NCBI GenBank assembly: GCA_023392395.1
Contig: JAEVZE010000284.1
Span: 1 to 6,594 of the forward strand
Source of the DNA: Bacillota bacterium
Lineage (GTDB): Bacteria > Bacillota > Clostridia > Christensenellales > Aristaeellaceae
Direction: 5' to 3'
DNA length: 6,594 nt
Position numbers and translations under genes: made by a program. Of the stretch, positions 1-5,349 are shown in pieces. Numbering within the stretch: the first letter of the stretch is position 1; every line of letters starts with the position of its first letter. The notes under the pieces were generated by a model, which did not search any database, was not told the DNA's origin, and was given only the letters and a program-made list of their open reading frames with translations.

Positions 1-288
1 GAGGATGCGGGCAAAAACTTTGACGTCTGAAACCTGCCGTGGGCTGACCGAAGCGGTATAAGCGGTGGCGCTGATGGCCAGCACCCGCCCGGTCCGATCC
101 AAAATAGAGCCCCGCCGCGGCGCGATCACGCTTTGGCTGGTCCACTGCGTTTGCGCGCGCTGCTGGAGCTCCTCGGCCTCGAGAATCTGCAGCTTGAACA
201 GCTGACAGACGAGCGCGAAGAATAGCGCCAGAAAGAGCACCAGGGAAAGCGCGATTCGACGGCGGACGACCGGCCCGGTCACGACCAA
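1..288 (-). CDS. Class B penicillin-binding protein, N-terminal part (PBP2B/SpoVD/FtsI type), cut by window edge
   Basis: This is the first 96 codons of a septal-type transpeptidase, which cross-links peptidoglycan at the outer face of the membrane. The visible part has a short Arg-rich cytoplasmic start (VVRRR), one membrane anchor of about 20 residues (roughly residues 12-31, ALSLVLFLALFFALVCQLF), then the extracytoplasmic start of the PBP dimer domain with the hallmark stretch APRRGSILDRTGRVLA. The catalytic domain lies outside the window. I chose a TTG start at 288 because GGGAGG sits about 9 bases upstream; an in-frame GTG at 282 is the alternative but lies too far from that site. The gene begins 25 bases after the ftsL-like stop, matching the usual dcw order ftsL-pbp. 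Whether it is the vegetative PBP2B or the sporulation SpoVD cannot be told without the C-terminus, where SpoVD carries a PASTA domain. Confidence 0.9.
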   Translation of the reverse strand, partial: MVVTGPVVRRRIALSLVLFLALFFALVCQLFKLQILEAEELQQRAQTQWTSQSVIAPRRGSILDRTGRVLAISATAYTASVSPRQVSDVKVFARIL

Positions 289-313
289 GCGATCAACCCT
301 CCCAGAACTCCGG

Positions 314-844
314 TCAATCCGCGCGCTTTGCCTCGGTACTGGTCGAGGCGGTCTGCGTGAGTGGTTCGGAGCCGGAGCCCATCAGGGAGACCACGCGGAT
401 TTGGTCCTCCGTGGGGTAGGTCATTTCACACTTGTTGATGGCCTCGTTGCGGATGCGCGTCAGGTTCTGCTGCATGGACAGCATGACCTCCAGCGTCTCC
501 TTTTGGCCCTGGATGTCCTTGATTTCGGCGTTCAGCGTGGAGATGTGCTTGGCGGAAGAGGCGATCGCAGCTAACCTGCCCACCTGCAGCACCAGCCCCA
601 GCACCAACACCGCCACCGTCAGGTACATCATCCAGCGGTTGAGCTGAGACTTCTCCACACGGCTCCTGCGGGCCGCGCGAGGCGCGCGCTCCCGTGTGCG
701 AGTGTAACCCGGATTGTCGAAAACGCGATCCGGGCCCTTGCGCTCGGGCCGCCGGGATGGAGCATTGCGGTCAAAATCGCTCCACCAATCCTCCGCGCCG
801 ACGCCGTATCCCGTGTTCGGGGCGCTTATTGGCATACGATTCAA
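314..844 (-). CDS. ftsL: FtsL-like cell-division protein (bitopic, coiled coil)
   Basis: This is a predicted septum protein of the FtsL/DivIC class, which links the FtsQ/DivIB complex to the septal PBP. It is assigned mainly from architecture and position: primary sequence is poorly conserved in this family. Counting from the ATG at 835, it has a cytoplasmic Arg/Pro-rich N-terminus of about 68 residues with a DWWSDFD patch, one membrane segment at about 70-92 (MMYLTVAVLVLGLVLQVGRL), then a heptad-like coiled coil at about 95-135 and a Ser/Thr-rich tail. It lies directly between mraZ and the PBP gene, as expected for ftsL. The start is uncertain. A TTG at 844 has AAGGG 7 bases upstream in a GGGAAGGGAAGGGAA tract and is preferred (176 aa); the ATG at 835 is 16 bases from that site (173 aa). 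The frame stays open further upstream into mraZ, but that part has no merit. Confidence 0.8.
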   Translation of the reverse strand: MNRMPISAPNTGYGVGAEDWWSDFDRNAPSRRPERKGPDRVFDNPGYTRTRERAPRAARRSRVEKSQLNRWMMYLTVAVLVLGLVLQVGRLAAIASSAKHISTLNAEIKDIQGQKETLEVMLSMQQNLTRIRNEAINKCEMTYPTEDQIRVVSLMGSGSEPLTQTASTSTEAKRAD

Positions 845-888
845 CTCTATTCCCTTCCCTTCCCATTTAGAACAACCGCGCCTTGCCG

Positions 889-1347
889 TCAGGCCCTCGG
901 CTGATAGTACTGGAGGTTGACATATTCCAGAAGTTTCTCGCTGTCGGCTTCCGCGCTCAGGGTTTCGGCCAGGTACCTGTCCTCGTCCCAGATTTCCAAG
1001 CATGAGCCGATGCCCACGAAGCGGATCTGCTTGTCCATCCCGGTCTTGGCCCGGAGCATCGCAGGCAGCAGCACGCGGCCTTGGCCGTCCAATTCGCACG
1101 ACGGGAACGAGTTACCGTTGATCAGGCGCACATAGCGCATGGCGTTCACGTCCGTCTGCGGGATGCGGGAGAGGTCGCGTTCGATCTCCTGCCAGCGCCA
1201 CGTGGGGTACAGCGCGATCGCGTTCAGCTGGTTGTTCAGGCCGATCGTGAAAGCGTCACCCAGCGCTTCGCGGTAGGCGGCGGGTATGGTGACGCGTCCC
1301 TTAGGGTCAATCGTATGCGATACATTGCCCGCAAATGCGCTTCCCAT
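889..1347 (-). CDS. mraZ: MraZ, transcriptional regulator of the division/cell-wall cluster
   Basis: MraZ is a DNA-binding protein with two SpoVT-AbrB domains. In characterised bacteria it forms a ring and represses its own promoter by binding GTGGG-type direct repeats. At 152 residues the length is normal. Both signature loops are visible: the first domain has DPKGRVTIP at residues 14-22 and the second DGQGRVLLP at 87-95, each preceded by the family pattern (SHTI, CEL). EIWDEDRY near residues 119-126 is also typical. The ATG at 1347 is preceded by a G-rich ribosome site (AGGGGG) about 10 bases upstream. The gene follows a promoter with five putative MraZ boxes, so autoregulation is strongly suggested. 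Oddly, the next gene is ftsL rather than rsmH. Confidence 0.95.
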   Translation of the reverse strand: MGSAFAGNVSHTIDPKGRVTIPAAYREALGDAFTIGLNNQLNAIALYPTWRWQEIERDLSRIPQTDVNAMRYVRLINGNSFPSCELDGQGRVLLPAMLRAKTGMDKQIRFVGIGSCLEIWDEDRYLAETLSAEADSEKLLEYVNLQYYQPRA

Positions 1348-1377
1348 TCGAACGCCACCCCCTCGCCGCTTAATTTG

Positions 1378-1422
1378 CCCACATTATACCACAGTTTGAC
1401 ACGCAGTGCCACTATTCGCCAC
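1378..1422 (-). promoter_or_regulatory. MraZ operator: five GTGGN boxes at 10-bp spacing
   Basis: Reading the minus strand from 1422, the pentamers are GTGGC, GTGGC, GTGTC, GTGGT and GTGGG, at 1422-1418, 1412-1408, 1402-1398, 1392-1388 and 1382-1378. Each is followed by a 5-base spacer, so the period is exactly one helical turn. Published MraZ operators are GTGGG-N5 direct repeats, commonly three or four copies, so the match in sequence, spacing and position upstream of mraZ is good. The middle box (GTGTC) is the most degenerate. The array overlaps both promoter elements, so binding would block RNA polymerase. Confidence 0.85.
1383..1412 (-). promoter_or_regulatory. mraZ promoter (sigma-A type)
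   Basis: The -10 element is a perfect TATAAT at 1388-1383, preceded by TGG, giving an extended -10 (TGnTATAAT). The best -35 is GTGGCA at 1412-1407, four of six to consensus with an 18-base spacer. It coincides with the second MraZ box, and the -10 lies between the fourth and fifth. Transcription would start near 1376, leaving a leader of about 29 bases before the mraZ ATG. Confidence 0.8.
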
Positions 1423-1488
1423 AATTTTCACCCGTATCCCCCCACACCGCCGTCCAGGGGTATTTTGTACTGAGCCTTCGGATTTCGT

Positions 1489-1500
1489 ACAACATGTTGT
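1489..1500. promoter_or_regulatory. 12-bp perfect palindrome, possible operator
   Basis: ACAACATGTTGT is a perfect dyad about 100 bp upstream of the mraZ -10 and just before the terminator of the preceding unit. One arm also forms a spaced inverted repeat, TTGTAC at 1465-1470 with GTACAA at 1487-1492. The form fits a binding site for a dimeric regulator, but no factor can be assigned and chance is possible. Confidence 0.3.
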
Positions 1501-1511
1501 GCAATGCGCGC

Positions 1512-1543
1512 AAAAAACCGCCGCACCCGAAGGCGCGGCGGTT
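1512..1543 (-). terminator. Intrinsic terminator after the metallophosphoesterase gene
   Basis: On the minus strand a 9-bp stem AACCGCCGC/GCGGCGGTT is capped, after one mismatch, by CC-TTCG-GG, a stable UUCG tetraloop. It is followed at once by a run of six T (1517-1512, the first two shared with the stem). It starts 27 bases past the stop at 1570 and separates this unit from mraZ. Confidence 0.9.
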
Positions 1544-1569
1544 GGATGTTCAGATATTTAACAAACAGT

Positions 1570-2262
1570 TTACATTGCGGCGACGGCGTGCAGCTTAAAG
1601 CCTAGGCCGTCACAGGAAACCTGGTGGTAGGCGACGCCACCCGAAGTGCCCCGGAACGCGTAGGACAGCGCGGGGCCGTGCAGGTGGCCGTAGACCACAT
1701 GGGATGCGCCATGCGCGGCGAAGAGGCTCGCGGGTTCGGCGTCCAGGCGGGCGGGGCTCAGCGGCGGGTAGTGGGCCATGCCGATCAGCGGCGCCGTCGA
1801 CGATAGCCGCCTGGCCGAGGTCAGCGAAAGCTCCAGCCTTTGCAGTTCACGGCTGTAAATGCGCTCATCCTCGGCGGTGGTTCCCTCGCCGGGCAGCAGC
1901 CACCCGCGGGAGCCCGCAAACAGCACGCCGTCCAGCTTCACGCAGTCGTTCTGCACCGCGTACATGCCCTCCGGAAGGGACGCGCGCAAGCGCCCGATGC
2001 CGCTCCACCAGTAGTCGTGGTTACCCTTCAAGAGGATCTTGCGCCCGGGCAGCCGGGCGACTTCCCGGATGTGGGGCAGCGCGTCTTCCAGCTGCATCGC
2101 CCAGCTTAGATCGCCGGGCAGCAGCACCACGTCCCCGGGCGCCACCTTTTCCAGCCAATCCTCCCGTATGCGCGTAAAATGGCCCGACCAATGCGGGCCA
2201 AATACGTCCATGGGCTTGTCGCCATCTGAAAGATGCAGGTCAGCGATCGCGTAAATCGTCAT
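1570..2262 (-). CDS. Metallophosphoesterase, COG1768-type predicted phosphohydrolase
   Basis: This is a calcineurin-like phosphoesterase of 230 residues, likely cytosolic, with a two-metal centre; the physiological substrate is unknown. Metal-binding motifs appear in the expected order: DLH at residues 8-10, GDLSWAM starting at 50, GNHDYWW at 80-86, a late AHYPP, and YGHLHG near the end. The phrases KPMDVFGPHW and LKGNHDYWW are characteristic of the COG1768 group as I know it. The start at 2262 (MTIYAIADLHLS) is set by homology because the strand begins there. An ATG at 2271 in frame adds three residues and cannot be excluded. The frame is open upstream to 2469, but that part is a shadow of the acidic tail of the previous gene. 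It overlaps that gene by 23 bases, so the two are probably translationally coupled. Confidence 0.9.
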   Translation of the reverse strand: MTIYAIADLHLSDGDKPMDVFGPHWSGHFTRIREDWLEKVAPGDVVLLPGDLSWAMQLEDALPHIREVARLPGRKILLKGNHDYWWSGIGRLRASLPEGMYAVQNDCVKLDGVLFAGSRGWLLPGEGTTAEDERIYSRELQRLELSLTSARRLSSTAPLIGMAHYPPLSPARLDAEPASLFAAHGASHVVYGHLHGPALSYAFRGTSGGVAYHQVSCDGLGFKLHAVAAM

Positions 2263-2707
2263 CGTCCTCATCGTCCGCCAGCGCGTCCAGCGAGATCTCC
2301 TCGTCGTCCAGCGGATCGACCGGAGCGAACTCGTCGTCGGCCTCTTCCTCTTCTTCCTTGTCCTCGTCGTCGTCGCCTGCGAAGGCGTCGGCGGGCAGTT
2401 CCTCGTCGTCGATGTCGATGACGATTTCGTCCATGGTGCTGACGCTGTCGATTTCCAGCGTCGCTTCATCGGGGATCAACATGTCGTCCTCGGTGGCGGA
2501 GGGCGAGAGCCTGCGCGCCATTTCCTTCAGACAGGACAGGCAAAGTTCGCCGCCGGGTACCGCCGGGTTTTCCCCGCATTCGGAGCAAAGTTCGGCAATA
2601 TCGTCCTGCTCGCTGCCGCCATGCACTTCCTTGCGACACACCGTGCACAGGTCCCCGCCGTCGAGGATGTAATTGAGTTCGCAGCGCGGGCATTTCACCA
2701 AAGCCAT
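2240..2707 (-). CDS. Double zinc-ribbon protein with long acidic tail, function unknown
   Basis: This 155-residue protein starts with two CxxC-x(11)-CxxC units: C6/C9 with C21/C24, and C41/C44 with C56/C59. Each should bind one zinc ion. After a short basic segment near 61-66 the rest is strongly acidic, with runs of Asp/Glu between about residues 98 and 153 (for example DDDEDKEEEEEADDE), probably disordered. The first ribbon (CPRC...CTVC) resembles the zinc ribbon seen in small flagellar-region YvyF-type proteins, but nothing flagellar is nearby and the similarity is weak. The ATG at 2707 is fixed by GGGAGG 7 bases upstream; the frame upstream is not needed. Its 3' end overlaps the phosphoesterase gene, so the two may act together. 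A role in binding a basic protein or nucleic-acid complex is a guess only. Confidence 0.85.
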   Translation of the reverse strand: MALVKCPRCELNYILDGGDLCTVCRKEVHGGSEQDDIAELCSECGENPAVPGGELCLSCLKEMARRLSPSATEDDMLIPDEATLEIDSVSTMDEIVIDIDDEELPADAFAGDDDEDKEEEEEADDEFAPVDPLDDEEISLDALADDEDDDDLRDR

Positions 2708-2778
2708 AGAAAATCCTCCCATATCAAGCTGACTGTGCCAATGTATGAGGCGAAGGCCGTCATCTTGACAAAGCCGAG

Positions 2779-2794
2779 GTTTGCCGTAGCAAAC
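2779..2794 (-). other. Small UACG-loop hairpin in the leader of the zinc-ribbon gene
   Basis: On the minus strand GTTTGC-TACG-GCAAAC forms a perfect 6-bp stem closed by a UNCG-class tetraloop. It would sit at the very 5' end of a transcript from the putative promoter at 2804-2831. It has no following T run, so it is not a terminator. It could stabilise the mRNA 5' end. Confidence 0.4.
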
Positions 2795-2803
2795 GCAAGT
2801 ACT

Positions 2804-2831
2804 ATCATACACAAAATGCGCCGCATGGGAA
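2804..2831 (-). promoter_or_regulatory. Probable promoter of the zinc-ribbon/phosphoesterase unit
   Basis: The minus strand has TATGAT at 2809-2804 (five of six to the -10 consensus) with TTCCCA at 2831-2826 (four of six to TTGACA), spacer 16. It lies in the 152-bp gap after the GNAT-like gene and would give a leader of about 90 bases. No convincing terminator was seen before it, so read-through from the UDG unit is also possible. Confidence 0.4.
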
Positions 2832-2859
2832 CCCCCGGAAGGTCAGAAATATGTAAATT

Positions 2860-3705
2860 CTAGATTAAATAAAGAATGTATTCCCGCCACAATTCGCAAA
2901 TCTGGCCTCCGAGCGCGCGAACCACCGCGAGCGATGGCGCATTGGATCGATCGATCGCGCCGGTCAGAACCTTCGGCTCCACGCGGGATGTGAGCGCATT
3001 CAGCAGGCACAACAACGCCGGACCCCGCTGATAGCGAGGCGCGATCATCGTCGTCTCGACCCGCGAAGCCTCTCCCTCCCGCCGGACCAGAAGAAAGCCC
3101 GCGTCCTCGTTCCGGACGCTGGCGATGTACAATTCCAACGGGCGCATGCCGGACAGGATGGACGCGAATTCCTCGAACGGCACCTGCCTGGGCTCATAGA
3201 GATCGTAAACCGCTCGGCAGGAAGCCTTGGTCACGCCCTCTCGCCGCACGGAGACGCCGTGGGCTTCCCGGGCTCTTTCCGCCGCCCTACGCATCCCCGG
3301 CAGCGCGCCCGGCGGGACGCAAAACGCGACGGATTCCCGGAGCACCTGGAAGCCGTTCTCCACGAGCAGCCGGTCTAGATGGGGCGTCGCGCCCTCCCCC
3401 TTCGCCAGAATCCCCGGCTGAAAGCGCCCGTCCGGCGCGTTCGGCCCTGAAAGCCGCTCCATGCCCAGGCCTCGCTGGAAACCCGCGGCCTCTCGGATCA
3501 CCGCCCGCGCGGCTTCCGGATCATCCTGCCCTGTAAAAAGGGAAAACCAGCCCTGCCTCACGCCGGTCAGATGCACAAAGCGCCGGTCCACGCCGGTCAG
3601 CGTCGAAAAAACAGGCCGCCCCTCCCTGAGGGCGACCAGATAAGCGCACTCGCCGTTTTGGGTCAGCGGGTGCCGTGGCGGCGGACGCCGGACGACTTCG
3701 ATCAT
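2860..3705 (-). CDS. GNAT-like N-acetyltransferase family protein, substrate unknown
   Basis: This 281-residue protein looks like a two-lobed GNAT-fold protein. The N-terminal half, around residues 30-125, reads like a group of large GNAT-like proteins, with GWFSLFTGQDDPEAARAVI followed by a helix and the RLSGPNAPDG loop. The C-terminal half has a second acetyltransferase-like pattern, with MIAPRYQRGPALLCLLNAL (a degenerate acetyl-CoA loop) and AIDRSNAPSLAVVRALGG, the usual late GNAT helix. The acetyl-CoA signature is weak in both halves, so activity is not assured. The ATG at 3705 overlaps the upstream stop as ATGA, with AGGGG five bases before it; an in-frame GTG at 3723 is less likely. It is the last gene of the UDG unit. 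A role in DNA repair is suggested only by position. Confidence 0.7.
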   Translation of the reverse strand: MIEVVRRPPPRHPLTQNGECAYLVALREGRPVFSTLTGVDRRFVHLTGVRQGWFSLFTGQDDPEAARAVIREAAGFQRGLGMERLSGPNAPDGRFQPGILAKGEGATPHLDRLLVENGFQVLRESVAFCVPPGALPGMRRAAERAREAHGVSVRREGVTKASCRAVYDLYEPRQVPFEEFASILSGMRPLELYIASVRNEDAGFLLVRREGEASRVETTMIAPRYQRGPALLCLLNALTSRVEPKVLTGAIDRSNAPSLAVVRALGGQICELWREYILYLI

Positions 3706-4268
3706 TTCTTCCCCTCGCGCCACTGGGCCAGCCTCTCCAGATCCTCACGATAGGTATCGACCAGCGAACGGTTGTAGATCAGCGAGGCCGGGTGGTAGAT
3801 CGGGTAGAGCAGGCGGCCCTCCGCCTCCAGAAACTGCCCGTGCACCACGCCGATGACCGACTTACCGTGAAGCGCCGACAGCGCGGTATTGCCCAGCGTC
3901 ACCACGCATTCGGGCTTGATATAGGCGATCTCCCTTTTAAGCCAGGGCAGGAACAGCTGAACTTCCTCGCGGGTTGGCGTGCGGTTGATGGTGCGGCCCG
4001 CGGCGGAAGTTTTGGTGGGCCGGAACTTGACCACGTTGGTGATGTACAGCTCCTCCCGCTTAAAGCCGGAGAGCTCCAGGAACTCATCCAGGTTTTTGCC
4101 CGCCTTGCCGACGAACGGACGGCCCAGGAGCGCCTCCTGTGCGCCGGGGGCCTCGCCCACCAGCATGATCCGAGCGTTCTTCGCACCCTCGCCAAACACC
4201 AGCACCTTGTCCTCGCCCGCGTACAACTCCCGGAAGAACTTGGTCATCTCCTGATTGATCTTTTTCAT
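3702..4268 (-). CDS. Uracil-DNA glycosylase family protein lacking the Fe-S cysteines
   Basis: This 188-residue protein belongs to the family 4-like uracil-DNA glycosylase superfamily, whose members remove uracil from DNA at the start of base-excision repair. Recognisable motifs are GEAPGAQEALLGRPFVG at about 38-54, the ITNVVKFRP strand and loop at 76-84, and YHPASLIYN near the C-terminus in place of the family HPS motif. The four cysteines that hold the 4Fe-4S cluster in family 4 are all missing: there is no CxxC at the N-terminus, and the two later positions are F82 and F106. The loop after FRPT is also longer (TKTSAAGRTI). The ATG at 4268 overlaps the previous stop (ATGA) and uses GGAGG inside that gene's end. 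I recall similar cluster-less UDG-like proteins in clostridia, so this may be a distinct clade. Its substrate preference is unknown. Confidence 0.88.
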   Translation of the reverse strand: MKKINQEMTKFFRELYAGEDKVLVFGEGAKNARIMLVGEAPGAQEALLGRPFVGKAGKNLDEFLELSGFKREELYITNVVKFRPTKTSAAGRTINRTPTREEVQLFLPWLKREIAYIKPECVVTLGNTALSALHGKSVIGVVHGQFLEAEGRLLYPIYHPASLIYNRSLVDTYREDLERLAQWREGKK

Positions 4269-4825
4269 GCTTCCTCCAACTGACGCAGCTTTGCCTGGAC
4301 CGACTGAAAATCGTGCCACGCGTCGATGCGCTGCGACGGATCCCGGAGCAGCGCCGATGGGTGATACGTGGGCATCATCCAGATGCCCTTGCGCTCGGTC
4401 CAGGTGCCGTGATCGCGCCGGATGCGCACCTCGCCGCCCAGCGTGTACTTGGCCGCGGTCGCGCCCAAGAGCACCAGAATGCGCGGCCGGATCAGCCGGA
4501 ACTGCGCGCGCAGGTAGGGCAGACAGGCCTGCGCCTCCTCCTCGGCGGGCGTGCGGTTTCCCGGCGGGCGGCACTTGACGATGTTGGCGATGTACACTTC
4601 GGTGCGCTCCAGGCCGATCTCATGCAGGTAGCGGGTCAGAAGCTCGCCCGACGCACCCACGAAGGGTCGGCCCAGCCGGTCCTCCTGCGCGCCGGGGCCT
4701 TCGCCGATCAGCATCAGCTTCGCGTTGGGATTGCCCTCGCCGGGCACCGCGTGGGTACGCCCCCGGCACAGGCCGCAGCGCTGGCAGGTCTGAACCGCTT
4801 CGAACAGCTCCATCCAGCCCTCCAC
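4265..4825 (-). CDS. Family 4 uracil-DNA glycosylase (4Fe-4S)
   Basis: This is a canonical family 4 (UDGa/Thermotoga-type) uracil-DNA glycosylase of 186 residues, a cytosolic base-excision repair enzyme. All family features are visible: cluster cysteines C14, C17, C85 and C101 (within CQRC, NIVKCRPPGNR and QAC), the uracil-pocket motif GEGPGAQEDRLGRPFVG at 41-57, and the C-terminal PTYHPSALLR. C85 and C101 sit at the numbering I recall for the Thermotoga enzyme. I chose the GTG at 4825, which has GGAGGT six bases upstream. The ATG at 4813 has GGAGGG only four bases upstream and would trim four residues. The frame runs on to an ATG at 4876, but that lies upstream of the likely transcription start. 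It is first in a three-gene unit with its cluster-less paralog and a GNAT-like gene. Confidence 0.95.
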   Translation of the reverse strand: MEGWMELFEAVQTCQRCGLCRGRTHAVPGEGNPNAKLMLIGEGPGAQEDRLGRPFVGASGELLTRYLHEIGLERTEVYIANIVKCRPPGNRTPAEEEAQACLPYLRAQFRLIRPRILVLLGATAAKYTLGGEVRIRRDHGTWTERKGIWMMPTYHPSALLRDPSQRIDAWHDFQSVQAKLRQLEEA

Positions 4826-4855
4826 AGCCGCACCTCCATGACCAGAATAATGGAT

Positions 4856-4861
4856 ATTATA
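4856..4861 (-). promoter_or_regulatory. -10 element of the UDG operon promoter
   Basis: A perfect TATAAT lies on the minus strand just past the terminator at 4875-4905. Transcription would start near 4849, giving a leader of about 24 bases before the GTG start. No good -35 is seen (TATTAT at 17-base spacing, two of six), so an activator or weak basal use is possible. Confidence 0.6.
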
Positions 4862-4874
4862 ACACAGATAGTCC

Positions 4875-4905
4875 AAAAATAATAGCCGGGCGATAAGCTC
4901 CGGCT
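4875..4905 (-). terminator. Intrinsic terminator after the trmL/membrane-protein unit
   Basis: The minus strand reads AGCCGG (4905-4900), a 10-base loop, CCGGCT (4889-4884), then ATTATTTTT. The 6-bp GC-rich stem followed by a T-rich tract fits a Rho-independent terminator. It lies between the inverted-repeat element and the UDG promoter. Confidence 0.7.
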
Positions 4906-4921
4906 GGCGCGCTGGGAATCA

Positions 4922-5067
4922 ATGCCAATGAAGAATACTATTGCGTCCAAAGCAGCGAGGATTTTTCAATGCAGGGCTAGGAGCTGGAGCGAGGCGTAGC
5001 AGCGCTACGTTGAGCGGAGAGCGACAACGCCCCGCTGCGACGACGCTAGAATATTTGGAATTGGCAT
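4922..5067. repeat. 146-bp intergenic element with imperfect terminal inverted repeats
   Basis: The two ends are perfect 8-bp inverted repeats (ATGCCAAT at 4922-4929, ATTGGCAT at 5060-5067). Going inwards, both arms have 13 less conserved bases, then GCGTC, then 3-4 bases, then GCAGCG, so about 25 of 36 positions match. The centre holds a second dyad, CGTAGC-AGC-GCTACG at 4995-5009. Neither strand has an open frame longer than about 25 codons. It begins two bases after the stop of the small membrane-protein gene. No clear target-site duplication is seen. It looks like a MITE-like or structured dispersed repeat, but its copy number cannot be judged here. Confidence 0.6.
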
Positions 5068-5069
5068 AA

Positions 5070-5306
5070 CTACTTCCCGCCCATGGACTGGGGCTGCACG
5101 ATGGCGCTAACGGCCACCGTTTCCAGCGTGGCCATCGTCTGCGAAAAGTCTGCGCGCAGCCAGGTAAACAGCGTGGTGATCAGCGTGATGCACAGTACGA
5201 TGACGACAAAGCTGCCGATGGATGCGAAAAAGTCCGCCAGGCCGTTCACCGCGCGCCACCAGGCGCGCTTGCGCCCGATTTCGCGCTTGGTCATGTATCT
5301 GGCCAT
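5070..5306 (-). CDS. Small single-pass membrane protein, function unknown
   Basis: I do not recognise this 78-residue protein. It has a strongly basic N-terminus (about residues 1-18, with RKRAWWR), one hydrophobic segment at about 28-49 (ASIGSFVVIVLCITLITTLF), and a polar C-terminal tail ending QPQSMGGK. The positive-inside rule puts the N-terminus in the cytoplasm. The ATG at 5306 is chosen because GGGGGAG lies 6-7 bases upstream; the frame extends to 5345 without a ribosome site. It follows trmL by 76 bases, probably in the same transcript. Base composition and the good ribosome site support it as a real gene. Confidence 0.7.
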   Translation of the reverse strand: MARYMTKREIGRKRAWWRAVNGLADFFASIGSFVVIVLCITLITTLFTWLRADFSQTMATLETVAVSAIVQPQSMGGK

Positions 5307-5349
5307 GCGTTTCTCCCCCTTGCGAAGGCTTATCCTTAGTTCCATTTAG

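Noticed and set aside
845..1099. N-terminal extension of the ftsL-like frame to 261 residues
   Set aside because: It overlaps mraZ, has a Pro/Arg/Gly-rich shadow composition, and a ribosome-site-supported start lies at 844.
1431..1445. Further GTGGG and ACGGG pentamers upstream of the MraZ boxes (minus strand)
   Set aside because: They are spaced 10 bp from each other but are out of phase with the five-box array by about 3 bp, so they were not counted as boxes.
2263..2469. N-terminal extension of the phosphoesterase frame
   Set aside because: It is an Arg/Thr/Ser-rich shadow of the acidic GAx codons of the overlapping zinc-ribbon gene; homology begins at MTIYAIADLH.
2816..2826. ATGCGCCGCAT dyad followed by T on the minus strand, possible terminator after the GNAT-like gene
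   Set aside because: The stem is only 4 bp with a 3-base loop and the T run is short; too weak to call.
3675..4283. 202-codon open frame on the plus strand
   Set aside because: It is antisense to the UDG paralog, which has clear family motifs; no ribosome site or recognisable domain was seen.
4313..4882. 189-codon open frame on the plus strand
   Set aside because: It is antisense to the Fe-S UDG gene; its composition is typical of reverse-strand shadows in GC-rich DNA.
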